This document shows positions 8,276 through 17,772 of a DNA stretch of 64,000 nucleotides, piece after piece. The notes below the pieces were generated by a model. The model was not told the DNA's origin and ran no database searches. It was given only the letters and a program-made list of their open reading frames with translations. Location: positions 62,001-126,000 of the forward strand of contig NZ_PIOD01000001.1 in the NCBI RefSeq assembly GCF_003369565.1, written 5' to 3'. Origin of the DNA: Oceanobacillus chungangensis (GTDB lineage: Bacteria > Bacillota > Bacilli > Bacillales > Amphibacillaceae). The position numbers and the translations under genes were made by a program. The number at the start of each line of letters is the position of its first letter. The first letter of the stretch is position 1.

Positions 8276-9646
8276 TTATTTCATAATTTTCTGTGCGATA
8301 GTTTCACTGATTTTTCCACCAGGATATCGGAAAGGTACATCAAATTTAGTTGTTTGTTTTAAGATACTTTTATGATGAGAGAATGTGTCAAAACTAAATT
8401 TACCGTGATAAGATCCCATTCCACTTGCACCAACACCACCAAATGGAAGATGTGGGTTTGCAAGATGATAGAGGCTATCATTTATCGATCCGCCACCAAA
8501 TGATAAATATTCAACCACTTGTTGCTGGGTCTTATCATCCTCACCAAAGTAATAAAGTGCGAGTGGTTTATCTCCTCTTTTTATTTTAAATAGGGCTTCA
8601 TCTAAGTTGGTAAACATTACTATTGGTAGAATAGGACCAAAGATCTCATCCTTCATTACATCATCATCCCATGTTACTTTATCTAAAATCGTTGGTTCAA
8701 TGAGTAATTCTTCCTTATCAACATTTCCCCCATGAACAATATTTTCCTCATTTAAAAACATTTCAAGTCGTTCAAAATGCTTGGTATTAATAATTCGAGA
8801 ATAATCTTTGTTTTTCAATGGGTCCTTACCATATAATGATTTAATCTGTTTAATCATTGCCTTTAACAGTCTGAACTTTACTTTTTCATGGACAATAACG
8901 TAATCTGGAGCTACACAGGTTTGACCCGCATTTGTAAATTTACCCCAAACAATTCGTTTCGCTGCTAAGTTAATATTTGCATCTTGATCAACGATAGCAG
9001 GACTTTTCCCACCTAATTCTAACGTTACAGGTGTCAAATGATTACTAGCTGCTTTCATGATTATTTTTCCAACATGTTTACTTCCTGTAAAGAAAATATA
9101 ATCAAATGGATAGGTTAATAATTCAGTTGTCTTTTCTTTTCCACCTTCGATTACAGTGAAGAAAGAGCTGTCAAAGTAAGACTTAACCATTTCTGCCAAT
9201 AAATATGAAGTGGAGTTTGCTAGTTCCGATGGTTTCAGTATGACGCAATTACCGGCAGCGATGGCACCGATAACAGGTGCTAGTGCTAGCTGTAATGGAT
9301 AATTCCACGGAGAGATAACTAGAACTACACCATATGGTTCTTTGAGAATGTAACTTTTTGAACCTTTATGCGTTAATGGGGAAGCTACTTTGTCAGGAGC
9401 CATCCAGTAACGTAAATTTTTTATTGCAAAATCAATTTCAGTGTAAAGGAAACCCAATTCTGTCGTAAAAGCTTCATGCTTAGACTTATTTAGATCCATT
9501 TTTAATGATAAGTATATTTTCGTTTCATTGTCTTTTAACATTTGCTTTAAATTTTCTAATTGTTTTTTACGAAATTCATAATCAACAGTATTTCCATTTA
9601 GGAAATATGCTTGCTGATCCGTGAATGTTTCTTTCATTTGTTCCAA
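8276..9646 (-). CDS. NAD(P)-dependent aldehyde dehydrogenase, class 3 type
   Basis: Started at TTG 9646, which has AGGAGAG six bases upstream, the product is 456 residues, the length of YwdH/AldX-type enzymes. Earlier in-frame starts would overlap rnz. Catalytic Cys244 lies in NAGQTCVAP and the general base Glu210 in LELGGKSP; ISPWNYP at 111-117 is the cofactor-proximal motif. Class 3-like enzymes oxidise medium or long-chain fatty aldehydes, but the substrate here is not determined. It begins 16 bases after the rnz stop and is probably cotranscribed with it. Confidence 0.88.
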   Translation of the reverse strand: MEQMKETFTDQQAYFLNGNTVDYEFRKKQLENLKQMLKDNETKIYLSLKMDLNKSKHEAFTTELGFLYTEIDFAIKNLRYWMAPDKVASPLTHKGSKSYILKEPYGVVLVISPWNYPLQLALAPVIGAIAAGNCVILKPSELANSTSYLLAEMVKSYFDSSFFTVIEGGKEKTTELLTYPFDYIFFTGSKHVGKIIMKAASNHLTPVTLELGGKSPAIVDQDANINLAAKRIVWGKFTNAGQTCVAPDYVIVHEKVKFRLLKAMIKQIKSLYGKDPLKNKDYSRIINTKHFERLEMFLNEENIVHGGNVDKEELLIEPTILDKVTWDDDVMKDEIFGPILPIVMFTNLDEALFKIKRGDKPLALYYFGEDDKTQQQVVEYLSFGGGSINDSLYHLANPHLPFGGVGASGMGSYHGKFSFDTFSHHKSILKQTTKFDVPFRYPGGKISETIAQKIMK

Positions 9647-9662
9647 TGAAATCTCTCCTCTA

Positions 9663-10589
9663 TTATGCTTTATGTTCAATAGTAAGTTTATAAAAATCAG
9701 CTGCGATGCTAGTGTTTGGGAAAATTTCACATGCTTCTTTAAGTAATTGCTGTGAATCATCATCTTGATAACGTGAAGAGATATGAGTTAAGACTAGTTG
9801 TGATACATTGCCCGTCTTAGCAAGATTAGCAGCTTGTGTAGTAGTGGAATGGTAATAATCAGCTGCCATTTCGGACTTATCATCTTCAAATGTTGCTTCA
9901 TGAACGAGGACATCCGAATTTTTGATAAAACCGTGATGTTCTTCATGATAACGTGTATCACCTAGGATACTTACTACTCGACCTTTTTTAGAAGGTCCGA
10001 TAAAATCTTTCTGATTCAGGTTTTTACCGTCCTCAGTTTGAATCATAGCATTTTCTTTTATTTGTTTATAGATTGGACCTGGCATGATGCCGTTATCCAT
10101 TAATTTTTGTACTAGTAGCTCTCCAATCTTATCCTTCTCAATGATACGAAAACCATAGCTAGGTATTACATGATCCAGCTTTTTTGCAAATACTTGAAAA
10201 TTTTCTTCTTCGATTATTTTACCTTCATCTATTTCTACGATTGAAAGGGGGTACGCCAAATGAGAACAGCTGAGTCGTAAACTTGTTTCAATATATTCTT
10301 TGATCCCAACAGGTCCATATACTGTCAGTAAATCGTCGCCACCTTGAAAAGAACGACTACTCAATAGTCCAGGTAGTCCAAAAATATGGTCACCATGTAG
10401 GTGTGTAATAAATATTTTGTTTATTTTTCTAGGTTTAATTGATGTTCTTAATATTTGATGCTGTGTTGCTTCCCCGCAATCAAATAACCATATATGATTA
10501 ATTTCTTGTAATAAAGATAAGGCAATTGCCGATACATTCCTTTCCTTCGAAGGGAGACCTGCACCTGTGCCAAGAAAAGTTAACTCCAT
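9663..10589 (-). CDS. rnz: Ribonuclease Z (tRNA 3' processing endonuclease)
   Basis: A 308-residue metallo-beta-lactamase-fold nuclease that cleaves the 3' trailer of tRNA precursors lacking encoded CCA. The zinc site is seen as His63-Leu-His65-Gly-Asp67-His68, with further ligands in GDTRYHEEH and in HISSRY near the C-terminus. Length equals the short-form tRNase Z family. It matches yqjK in the B. subtilis order. It is the first gene of a leftward pair with the aldehyde dehydrogenase. The start ATG is preceded by a GAGGATG-like ribosome site. Confidence 0.94.
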   Translation of the reverse strand: MELTFLGTGAGLPSKERNVSAIALSLLQEINHIWLFDCGEATQHQILRTSIKPRKINKIFITHLHGDHIFGLPGLLSSRSFQGGDDLLTVYGPVGIKEYIETSLRLSCSHLAYPLSIVEIDEGKIIEEENFQVFAKKLDHVIPSYGFRIIEKDKIGELLVQKLMDNGIMPGPIYKQIKENAMIQTEDGKNLNQKDFIGPSKKGRVVSILGDTRYHEEHHGFIKNSDVLVHEATFEDDKSEMAADYYHSTTTQAANLAKTGNVSQLVLTHISSRYQDDDSQQLLKEACEIFPNTSIAADFYKLTIEHKA

Positions 10590-10931
10590 TATTCATCCTC
10601 CAACAGTTAATACTTGCTTCATTTATGAAGGCTAGTTTCTGATTTTTTCCGATATATTGTGATGTAACTCAGGATAGCTTAATACTATTATATCAAATTT
10701 AACCTTATTTCTATCAATCTAATACAATCTTGCCCGAAATGGATGCAATTAATCTTTTTGTGACTAACATTCAAGCAAGTACTTCTCATTATCGTATAGA
10801 AAGCTGTATTTATTGATCCACTTTAATTTAACAATAAAGTACATATTCAACAGCTAAATGTCAATTGGTTTAGCTATTGGCTTTAAAAGTGTATAATAAA
10901 GGGGAAATAGTTTCAATAAGGGGGTACTTCC
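10590..10931. other. Divergent intergenic region rnz / yqkB
   Basis: About 340 AT-rich bases without a convincing ORF. Near the right end TATAAT (about 10893) lies shortly before the yqkB ribosome site, with only a weak -35 candidate (TTTAGC, 17 bases upstream). Nothing else was recognised. Confidence 0.35.
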
Positions 10932-11264
10932 ATGGAATTAACGATTACAAAAGAAGCGGAAGATACAATTAAAGAAATGAATACAGATAATCTAAGTTCA
11001 TTATTGCTTTGGTATGATACAGTCGGTTGCGGATGTGGTGTCAATGGTTTGCCAACTTTCCGATTAATTGATGATATTAAGCCACATTATCAAAAGGTGG
11101 ATAATGGTAGTTTTTCAACTTACATTTCCGAACAACAGGCCGTTTTCTTTGCTAAATCAATGAAATTGGACTATAAAAACGGTACTTTCAAGTTATCCAG
11201 TCCTGAAGGGATGCTAAATCCTTTCATTGCTGCTAGTAGCATAGTCGATACAGATTTTAAGTAG
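10932..11264 (+). CDS. yqkB: HesB/IscA-fold iron-sulfur family protein (YqkB-like)
   Basis: A 110-residue protein of the HesB/IscA-like fold found as YqkB in B. subtilis. Cys33 and Cys35 lie in VGCGCGVNG. The classical C-terminal Cys-x-Cys of true A-type carriers is missing (the end is SSIVDTDFK), so it should not be taken as a canonical scaffold. The start has GGGGGT upstream. It is separated from nudF by 95 bases, so it may form its own unit. Biochemical function is not established for this subfamily. Confidence 0.8.
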   Translation: MELTITKEAEDTIKEMNTDNLSSLLLWYDTVGCGCGVNGLPTFRLIDDIKPHYQKVDNGSFSTYISEQQAVFFAKSMKLDYKNGTFKLSSPEGMLNPFIAASSIVDTDFK

Positions 11265-11359
11265 GAGGGTTGGAGGGTTAATCCTAAGATTAATCCTCCT
11301 GCTGCTTTTGATAATATGAATATTTTATAAAGTCCATACAATGAATTGGAGGAATACAT

Positions 11360-11905
11360 ATGAAAAAATTTGAAGAGACAACTATAAAAAGCGAACAAAT
11401 TTTTACAGGAAAAGTAATTCAATTGCATGTCGATCAAGTTAGATTGCCAAATGGGGAAACATCTACTCGCGAAATTATTAAACATCCAGGAGCAGTAGCT
11501 GTTATACCTATAACAAAAGATAATAAAATCGTGTTTGTTGAACAATATCGTAAACCTTTAGAAAAATCACTCGTTGAAATACCAGCTGGTAAGTTAGAGG
11601 ATGGGGAAAACCCTGAAACAGCAGCAATAAGAGAATTAGAAGAAGAAACTGGGTATACTACAAATGAGTTATCCTTTGTAACTTCTTTTTATACTTCTCC
11701 AGGTTTTGCAGACGAATTAATTACGATCTATATAACCGATACAATCGAAAAATTGACAGAACATGTCGCTGGTGATGATGACGAATTTGTTGAGATTATT
11801 GAACTAACATTGGATGAAGCAAAACAGTATGTCGAGGATGGCCGTATTCAAGATGCGAAAACCAATTATGCGATTCTCTATTTACACGCACTAGAAAGAA
11901 GGTAA
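11360..11905 (+). CDS. nudF: ADP-ribose pyrophosphatase (Nudix)
   Basis: A 181-residue Nudix hydrolase that splits ADP-ribose to AMP and ribose 5-phosphate. The Nudix box spans residues 77-99, starting GKLEDGENPE and ending with REL-EEETGY, including the metal-binding Glu residues. Length and position match B. subtilis NudF (YqkG). GGAGG lies about 8 bases before the ATG. The endonuclease Q-like gene begins 4 bases after the stop, so the two are very likely cotranscribed. Confidence 0.93.
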   Translation: MKKFEETTIKSEQIFTGKVIQLHVDQVRLPNGETSTREIIKHPGAVAVIPITKDNKIVFVEQYRKPLEKSLVEIPAGKLEDGENPETAAIRELEEETGYTTNELSFVTSFYTSPGFADELITIYITDTIEKLTEHVAGDDDEFVEIIELTLDEAKQYVEDGRIQDAKTNYAILYLHALERR

Positions 11906-11909
11906 TCGA

Positions 11910-13070
11910 TTGAATTCATATTTTGCCGATATGCATATCCATATTGGGCGTGATATGTATAATAAGCCAGTAAAAATTACAGCGTCAAAGACCTTAACAT
12001 TAACTAATATCCTAGTCGAATCAAGTAGGAATAAAGGAATCGATTTGATAGGTATTATTGATTGCCACGCTCCAGCTGTACAACAAGAAATTATCCAGCT
12101 GATTAATCAAAAAAAAGCCTATGAGTTAAAGGATGGTGGAATCCGTTTTGAGAACGTAACCTTGTTGCTAGGATCAGAAATAGAAGTATATGATGCAAAT
12201 TGTAAAGGTCCAATCCATGTTCTCTGCTATTTTCCGACGCTAGCAAATATTGCTTATTTTTCAGAATGGTTAACGACTAGGATGAAAAATATAACCCTAA
12301 GCTCACAACGTTATTATGGAACTGCTAAGGATCTTCAATATAAAGTGAAGGAATTAGACGGTATTTTTATCCCCGCACATATATTTACACCGTTTAAAAG
12401 TTTGTATGGACGAGGAGTAACACGAACTCTACAAGAAGTGTTTGACCCTGATTTAATCGATGGGGTAGAGCTTGGCCTTAGCTCTGACACATCAATGGCA
12501 GATCAGATAAGTGAGCTTCATGATTATACATTTGTTACGAATTCAGACGCACATTCATTAGCAAAGATCGCCCGGGAATACCAAGAGCTAAATATGGACG
12601 AGCCTTCATTTAAGGAATTTAATCTTGCTTTACATGGAGTAGCTGGTAGAGGAGTTAAACAAAATTATGGAATGAATCCTCTTCTAGGCAAGTACCACCA
12701 AACCGTTTGTAATAATTGCTTGGAGCAGGTATCGTTAGAAACAACGGAATGCCCGAATTGCGGATCAGCGAAAATTATTAAAGGAGTGTCCGATCGAATT
12801 CAAGAATTAAAGGATACCAATCTGAAGGTGGGGCACCGTCCTAATTATTTATATCAGGTTCCACTGGAGTATTTACCAAAACTAGGACCAAAGACATTTG
12901 AGAAATTACTAGAACGGTTTGGTACTGAGATGAATGTGATCCATTATGCCACTTACGAGCAATTAATCGATGTGGTTTCTGAAAAACTAGCACGCTCTAT
13001 TATTGATATGAGAGAAAGTAAATTGAAAATAAATGCTGGCGGTGGCGGGAAATACGGTACTATCTCATAG
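11910..13070 (+). CDS. yqxK: Endonuclease Q-like PHP-domain protein (YqxK)
   Basis: A 386-residue protein with an N-terminal PHP metal domain (His9 and His11 in ADMHIHIG; further ligands near GIIDCHAP and TNSDAHS) and a zinc-ribbon segment (CNNC ... CPNC) near 265-285. A helix-hairpin-helix-like tail follows. This matches endonuclease Q, which in archaea and some bacilli nicks DNA 5' of deaminated bases such as uracil and hypoxanthine. The TTG start at 11910 fits the nudF stop. Its likely role is DNA deamination repair; activity in this organism is inferred. Confidence 0.82.
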   Translation: MNSYFADMHIHIGRDMYNKPVKITASKTLTLTNILVESSRNKGIDLIGIIDCHAPAVQQEIIQLINQKKAYELKDGGIRFENVTLLLGSEIEVYDANCKGPIHVLCYFPTLANIAYFSEWLTTRMKNITLSSQRYYGTAKDLQYKVKELDGIFIPAHIFTPFKSLYGRGVTRTLQEVFDPDLIDGVELGLSSDTSMADQISELHDYTFVTNSDAHSLAKIAREYQELNMDEPSFKEFNLALHGVAGRGVKQNYGMNPLLGKYHQTVCNNCLEQVSLETTECPNCGSAKIIKGVSDRIQELKDTNLKVGHRPNYLYQVPLEYLPKLGPKTFEKLLERFGTEMNVIHYATYEQLIDVVSEKLARSIIDMRESKLKINAGGGGKYGTIS

Positions 13071-13171
13071 TTAATCTTTTTTTTTAGCAAATAAAAATAG
13101 ATTTTTAGTATTATTGCACGGAATTCTTCATAGTTTTAACTATAGTGTTATTTCTTGAATGGGGGATTCCG

Positions 13172-13807
13172 ATGAATAATAATCGAATATTACTATTAAA
13201 TCACGTAAAAGAAAATGCCATTATTTATCTTTTTATGATGATACTATTTTTAACAGGTATCGTTTTTGGTGCAATTATCGTGAATAGCATGAATTTTGTT
13301 CAGAAACAGGATTTGTTTTTTTATTTAGAACGTTTTTTTGGAGAAATCGTGAATGAGCAATCAATTGACCATATCACAATTTTAAAACAAAGCTTCTTCT
13401 ATCATATTAAATATTTGTTGTTATTGTTTATCCTTGGCTTATCTGTAGTGGGATTACCTATTGTCTGGATATTATTATACATAAAGGGGCTTGTCATTGG
13501 TTTCTCTGTTGGTTTTATTGTCAATCAACTTGGCTTTAAAGGATTATTGCTTGCTGCACTGTCAATTGCACCGCAAAATATACTTATAATCCCTATTTAT
13601 ATAATTGCTGGTACATTATCAATGGTTTTCTCATTAACATTAATTAATAAATTGTTTTCACGCAGAAATTCACAAACAATATTCCAGCCGTTTAGTCGTT
13701 ATGTGGTCATCTTTACTATGCTCATCGTAGCTTCTTTCGTGGCTGCTTTGGTTGAAGCATTTGTTTCCAATGCCGCAATGGAGACTTTAATTAAATCATT
13801 TTACTAA
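13172..13807 (+). CDS. spoIIM: Stage II sporulation protein M
   Basis: A 211-residue polytopic membrane protein (B. subtilis SpoIIM is about 214). SpoIIM acts with SpoIIP and SpoIID in the septal peptidoglycan machine that drives forespore engulfment. Hydrophobic helices are clear near residues 20-45, 80-110, 115-150 and 175-200. The ATG at 13172 has GGGGGA about 8 bases upstream; a longer reading from 13145 has no ribosome site. It sits upstream of fur as in B. subtilis. It is expected to be sigma-E controlled in the mother cell, but I did not find an unambiguous promoter. Confidence 0.88.
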   Translation: MNNNRILLLNHVKENAIIYLFMMILFLTGIVFGAIIVNSMNFVQKQDLFFYLERFFGEIVNEQSIDHITILKQSFFYHIKYLLLLFILGLSVVGLPIVWILLYIKGLVIGFSVGFIVNQLGFKGLLLAALSIAPQNILIIPIYIIAGTLSMVFSLTLINKLFSRRNSQTIFQPFSRYVVIFTMLIVASFVAALVEAFVSNAAMETLIKSFY

Positions 13808-13860
13808 TAATAAAACTTATATTATAATTATTATAAATATAAACTAAATATATATATTTT

Positions 13861-13889
13861 TTGACACGTGTTTCATAGGTGCATATAAT
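13861..13889 (+). promoter_or_regulatory. Sigma-A promoter of fur
   Basis: A perfect TTGACA at 13861-13866, a 17-base spacer, and a perfect TATAAT at 13884-13889, 28 bases before the fur start codon. No clear Fur-box palindrome was seen over it. Confidence 0.85.
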
Positions 13890-13917
13890 AAAGAAGGATA
13901 TGAGGAGGCGACCTACT

Positions 13918-14376
13918 ATGGAACATCGGATAGAGCGCATAAAAAAACAGCTCCATTCGGAGAGCTATAAATTAACTCCACAAAGAGAAGCTACATTACG
14001 TGTTTTACTAGAGCGTGAGGAAGATCATCTTAGTGCTGAAGACGTATATTTACTAGTTAAAGAAAAATCACCCGAGATTGGATTAGCGACAGTATATCGT
14101 ACACTAGAATTACTTTCTGAATTGAAGATTGTGGACAAAATAAATTTTGGTGACGGTGTATCTCGCTATGATCTAAGAAAAGAAGGGGCAAAACATTTCC
14201 ATCACCACTTAGTTTGTATTGAATGTGGTTCTGTTGAAGAAATTGTAAATGACTTATTAGAAGATGTAGAAAAAATTGTACAAAGTGAATGGGGGTTTGA
14301 GGTACAGGATCATCGGCTTACCTTCCATGGAATTTGTAAACAATGTCAATTAGCAGCTGTAAAAGCTACGCAATAA
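13918..14376 (+). CDS. fur: Fur family iron-responsive repressor
   Basis: A 152-residue repressor with an N-terminal winged helix (about 10-85, LATVYRTLELL as recognition region) and a C-terminal dimer and metal domain. Metal ligands are His93, His95-97 and Cys100/Cys103, with Cys140/Cys143 completing the structural zinc site. Length and locus match B. subtilis Fur (149 residues) rather than PerR or Zur. The ATG at 13918 follows GAGGAGG; earlier in-frame codons lie inside the promoter and are rejected. It is driven by a consensus sigma-A promoter and is followed by a terminator. Confidence 0.92.
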   Translation: MEHRIERIKKQLHSESYKLTPQREATLRVLLEREEDHLSAEDVYLLVKEKSPEIGLATVYRTLELLSELKIVDKINFGDGVSRYDLRKEGAKHFHHHLVCIECGSVEEIVNDLLEDVEKIVQSEWGFEVQDHRLTFHGICKQCQLAAVKATQ

Positions 14377-14390
14377 GTGTTTTCAAGTAT

Positions 14391-14422
14391 GCCTTTTTCC
14401 GCTGAGGAAGAGGCTTTTTGAT
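14391..14422 (+). terminator. Terminator after fur
   Basis: GCCTTTTTCC at 14391-14400 pairs with GGAAGAGGC at 14406-14414 and is followed by TTTTTG. Confidence 0.6.
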
Positions 14423-14570
14423 TTTTGAAAATAGAAATATGAAGGCGTAGTCCCTTATTTGATAACCTAAATAATCCGACTGATTACTATTCTATTAATC
14501 CAGATGTATATTGTTTAACTTTTTTGGCATATCTTTAAATAGGATACTATTTTATAAGGAGAGTTGCCAA

Positions 14571-14777
14571 TTGAAGCGATTGCTTTGGGATACAATCAAG
14601 GTATTTATTATATTTATTGCATGTACATGTTTGTTTTATTTTGGATTGCGAATGCTGTCTACGGAATATGACAATTATCATCGCTATGATCCACCAGAAG
14701 GGCCTTCTGTTAAAGTCTTTAATACTGAACAGACTTTAATTGATCGATTGGACTTATTTTTTCGATTAGGAGAGTAG
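14571..14777 (+). CDS. yqzK: DUF4227 small membrane protein (YqzK)
   Basis: A 68-residue protein with one N-terminal transmembrane helix (about residues 8-27) and a conserved segment [20 protein letters not shown]. It matches the DUF4227/YqzK family found between fur and xerD in Bacillus. The TTG at 14571 has AAGGAGAG upstream; a longer reading from 14511 has no ribosome site. The xerD start lies 5 bases past the stop, so they are cotranscribed. No function is known. Confidence 0.82.
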   Translation: MKRLLWDTIKVFIIFIACTCLFYFGLRMLSTEYDNYHRYDPPEGPSVKVFNTEQTLIDRLDLFFRLGE

Positions 14778-14782
14778 AAGAA

Positions 14783-15673
14783 ATGTTAAAAGATGCTAAA
14801 GAAGATTATTTTCACTTTTTACAAATAGAAAGAGGGCTGTCTGAAAATACGCTGACGTCGTATCAACGAGATCTGGATGATTATATACAGTATGTTGAGA
14901 AAGTAAGTGAGAAATCAGACTGGAATTCTGTTGCTAGAAATGATATTATTGGCTATCTCTATGTGCTAAAGGATAATGGGAAGTCGACTGCAACCATTTC
15001 TCGTCATGTTTCCTCGATACGCTCGTTTCACCAGTTTTTGATTCGTGAACAACTTGTCACACAAGATGCAAGTTTACATATAGAAACACCGAAAAAGGAA
15101 AGAAAACTACCAGATATACTTTCTCAAGAGGAAGTTGAAGCAATACTTTCAGTGAATGATCAGTCTTTACTAGGTATACGTAATAAAGCAATGTTAGAGT
15201 TACTTTATGCAACAGGATTGCGTGTTTCTGAATTGATAACATTAAAGGTAAGTGATTTGCACCTATCCATGGGTTTTGTCCAATGTTATGGAAAAGGATC
15301 GAAGGAGCGAATTGTACCGATTGGAGATGTCGCAATAAAAGCAGTTGACCACTATCTCCAACATGCAAGGGGAAAAATTTTGAAACAAAACAAGGAAACG
15401 ATTTTATTTGTGAATCAGCATGGACGACCACTAACTCGCCAAGGATTTTGGAAAATACTTAAAAAGGTGACAAAGGATGGTGGAATTGAAAAGTCCATAA
15501 CACCGCATACGTTACGTCATTCATTCGCAACACATCTATTAGAGAATGGTGCGGATTTAAGGGTTGTTCAAGAACTGCTAGGACATGTTGATATTTCAAC
15601 CACTCAAATATACACCCATGTTTCAAAAACTAGATTAAAAGATATGTATAAAGCTTTTCATCCTCGCGCGTAA
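14783..15673 (+). CDS. xerD: Site-specific tyrosine recombinase XerD
   Basis: A 296-residue tyrosine recombinase that, with XerC/CodV, resolves chromosome dimers at dif. The complete catalytic set is visible: Arg147, Lys171, His242, Arg245, His268 and nucleophile Tyr277. The SAM-like N-terminal domain covers about residues 1-90. Length and location (after yqzK, before deoB) match B. subtilis XerD/RipX, so this is the housekeeping enzyme and not a phage integrase. Confidence 0.95.
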   Translation: MLKDAKEDYFHFLQIERGLSENTLTSYQRDLDDYIQYVEKVSEKSDWNSVARNDIIGYLYVLKDNGKSTATISRHVSSIRSFHQFLIREQLVTQDASLHIETPKKERKLPDILSQEEVEAILSVNDQSLLGIRNKAMLELLYATGLRVSELITLKVSDLHLSMGFVQCYGKGSKERIVPIGDVAIKAVDHYLQHARGKILKQNKETILFVNQHGRPLTRQGFWKILKKVTKDGGIEKSITPHTLRHSFATHLLENGADLRVVQELLGHVDISTTQIYTHVSKTRLKDMYKAFHPRA

Positions 15674-15737
15674 TTTCAATCATTTAAAACATAGATTCAC
15701 GCGAATTTGGTAAGATATAAGTTAGGAGGGCTATTAA

Positions 15738-16916
15738 ATGACAAATTTTAAACGCGTTTTTTTAGTTGTATTGGACTCTGTAGGCATTGGTGAAGCACCT
15801 GATGCAGCAAAATTTAATGATGCCGGTTCAGATACGTTAGGGCATATTGCCGAACGAATGAATGGTTTACATATGCCGAATATGAGCATGCTTGGCTTAA
15901 GTAATATTAAAAAGATCAAGGGGATTGACAGTACTCGGTCACCAAAAGCACATTACACAAAAATGCAAGAAGCTTCAAATGGAAAAGATACAATGACAGG
16001 GCATTGGGAGATTATGGGTCTAAACATCCAGGAACCATTCCAAACATTTCCAAATGGTTTTCCCCCTGAACTAATAGAAGAATTAGAAGCAAAAACAGGA
16101 AGGAAAGTTATTGGAAATAAACCTGCGTCAGGAACAGCAATTATTGAAGAGCTTGGAGAAGAGCATATGAAGACAGGAGCGATGATTGTCTATACATCAG
16201 CAGACCCTGTGTTGCAAATTGCTGCACATGAAGAGATTATTCCAATTGAAGAACAGTATCGTATTTGTGAAATTGCTAGGGAATTAACATTGGACGAGAA
16301 ATATAAGGTCGGTCGTATAATTGCCCGCCCATTTATTGGTAAACCTGGTGCATTTGAAAGAACATCTAATCGTCATGACTATGCATTAAAACCATTTAAT
16401 CGTACTGTGATGAATGAATTAAAAGATAGTCAGTATGATGTTATTGCTTTAGGTAAAATCTCGGATATTTATGATGGTGAAGGTATTACCGAAGCAGTAC
16501 GCACCGTGGATAATGATGATGGTATGACGAAATTAATAGCGTCACTTAAGCAGGAGTTTACTGGAATTAGTTTCTTAAATTTAGTCGATTTTGATGCAAA
16601 ATATGGTCATCGTCGTGATCCTGAGGGCTATGGAAAAGCTTTAGAGGAATTTGATGTGAGACTTTCTGAAGTATTTCCTTTACTGCAAGATGATGACTTG
16701 TTAATAATAACAGCAGACCATGGGAATGATCCAACCTATCACGGCACAGATCATACACGTGAATATGTACCATTACTCATTCATCATAAACAAATTTCAA
16801 AAGGTAAAGAATTACCTATAAGAGACACATTCGCAGACATTGGCGCTACAATTGCAGATAATTTTGATGTAAAGATGCCAGCATATGGGACAAGCTTTTT
16901 ATCAGATATTAAGTAA
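15738..16916 (+). CDS. deoB: Phosphopentomutase
   Basis: A 392-residue alkaline phosphatase-superfamily enzyme that interconverts ribose or deoxyribose 1-phosphate and 5-phosphate. The metal site is seen in [12 protein letters not shown] at the N-terminus and [10 protein letters not shown] with [11 protein letters not shown] near the C-terminus. [11 protein letters not shown] near residue 90 contains the phosphorylated Thr. TTAGGAGGGC precedes the ATG. It is the first gene of a nucleoside salvage operon: pupG begins 14 bases after its stop. Confidence 0.95.
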   Translation: MTNFKRVFLVVLDSVGIGEAPDAAKFNDAGSDTLGHIAERMNGLHMPNMSMLGLSNIKKIKGIDSTRSPKAHYTKMQEASNGKDTMTGHWEIMGLNIQEPFQTFPNGFPPELIEELEAKTGRKVIGNKPASGTAIIEELGEEHMKTGAMIVYTSADPVLQIAAHEEIIPIEEQYRICEIARELTLDEKYKVGRIIARPFIGKPGAFERTSNRHDYALKPFNRTVMNELKDSQYDVIALGKISDIYDGEGITEAVRTVDNDDGMTKLIASLKQEFTGISFLNLVDFDAKYGHRRDPEGYGKALEEFDVRLSEVFPLLQDDDLLIITADHGNDPTYHGTDHTREYVPLLIHHKQISKGKELPIRDTFADIGATIADNFDVKMPAYGTSFLSDIK

Positions 16917-16930
16917 GGGAGAATAGAAAT

Positions 16931-17752
16931 ATGAATCAAGCTACAATTAAAGAGGCAAGTAAATATATCGAAAATAAATATACGGGTAAACCAACGATTG
17001 GTTTAATTTTGGGTTCTGGTTTAGGTGTGCTCGCTGACCAAATCGAGAATCCTGTTACAATTGAATATAAAGATATCCCCCATTTCCCTGAATCAACTGT
17101 AGCAGGTCATAAAGGGCAATTGGTTATCGGTACTTTAGAAGGAAAACAAGTTATCGCGATGCAAGGGAGATTCCATTATTATGAAGGCTACACAATGGAA
17201 CAAGTAACATTTCCAGTTCGTGTAATGAAACAATTAGGAATTGAATCTCTTATCGTTACGAATGCTGCTGGAGGAATCAACACAAACTTTAATCCTGGAG
17301 ATTTAATGCTTATTACTGATCATCTAAATAATATGGGAACGAACCCATTAATCGGAAAGAATGATGACGGGCTTGGTGAAAGATTCCCTGATATGTCTAG
17401 GTGCTATGACAAAACATATATTGAGCATGCAGAACAATGTGCAAACGAACTTAGTTTATCGATCCAAAAAGGAGTTTACGTAGGAAATACTGGACCAACG
17501 TATGAAACACCCGCAGAGATAAAAATGTTAAGAATTTTAGGTGGAGATGCTGTTGGTATGTCTACTGTTCCTGAAGTAATTGTCGCTAACCATGCGAAGA
17601 TTCGTGTACTAGGAATTTCATGTATCTCTAATATGGCTGCAGGGATTTTAGATCAACCATTAACACATACAGAAGTAATTGATACGACAAATAAAGTGAG
17701 AGAAGACTTCCTCCAATTTATTAAAAAAGTAATCCATACACTACCACAATAA
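16931..17752 (+). CDS. pupG: Purine-nucleoside phosphorylase (trimeric type)
   Basis: A 273-residue enzyme cleaving guanosine and inosine (and deoxy forms) to base and (deoxy)ribose 1-phosphate, which feeds DeoB. GLILGSGLGVL at residues 24-34 is the phosphate-binding start, followed by VAGHKGQLVIG, QGRFHYYEGY and NAAGGINTNF; the base site includes GPTYETPAEI. Length fits PNP I (PupG, 271 in B. subtilis). It is the middle gene of the deoB-pupG-pdp operon. Confidence 0.94.
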   Translation: MNQATIKEASKYIENKYTGKPTIGLILGSGLGVLADQIENPVTIEYKDIPHFPESTVAGHKGQLVIGTLEGKQVIAMQGRFHYYEGYTMEQVTFPVRVMKQLGIESLIVTNAAGGINTNFNPGDLMLITDHLNNMGTNPLIGKNDDGLGERFPDMSRCYDKTYIEHAEQCANELSLSIQKGVYVGNTGPTYETPAEIKMLRILGGDAVGMSTVPEVIVANHAKIRVLGISCISNMAAGILDQPLTHTEVIDTTNKVREDFLQFIKKVIHTLPQ

Positions 17753-17772
17753 TTTGAAAGCTGGTGATAGAC

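Noticed and set aside
14783-15673. Phage integrase or mobile element at xerD
   Set aside because: Length, catalytic set and gene neighbours identify the housekeeping XerD; no attachment site or phage genes are near.
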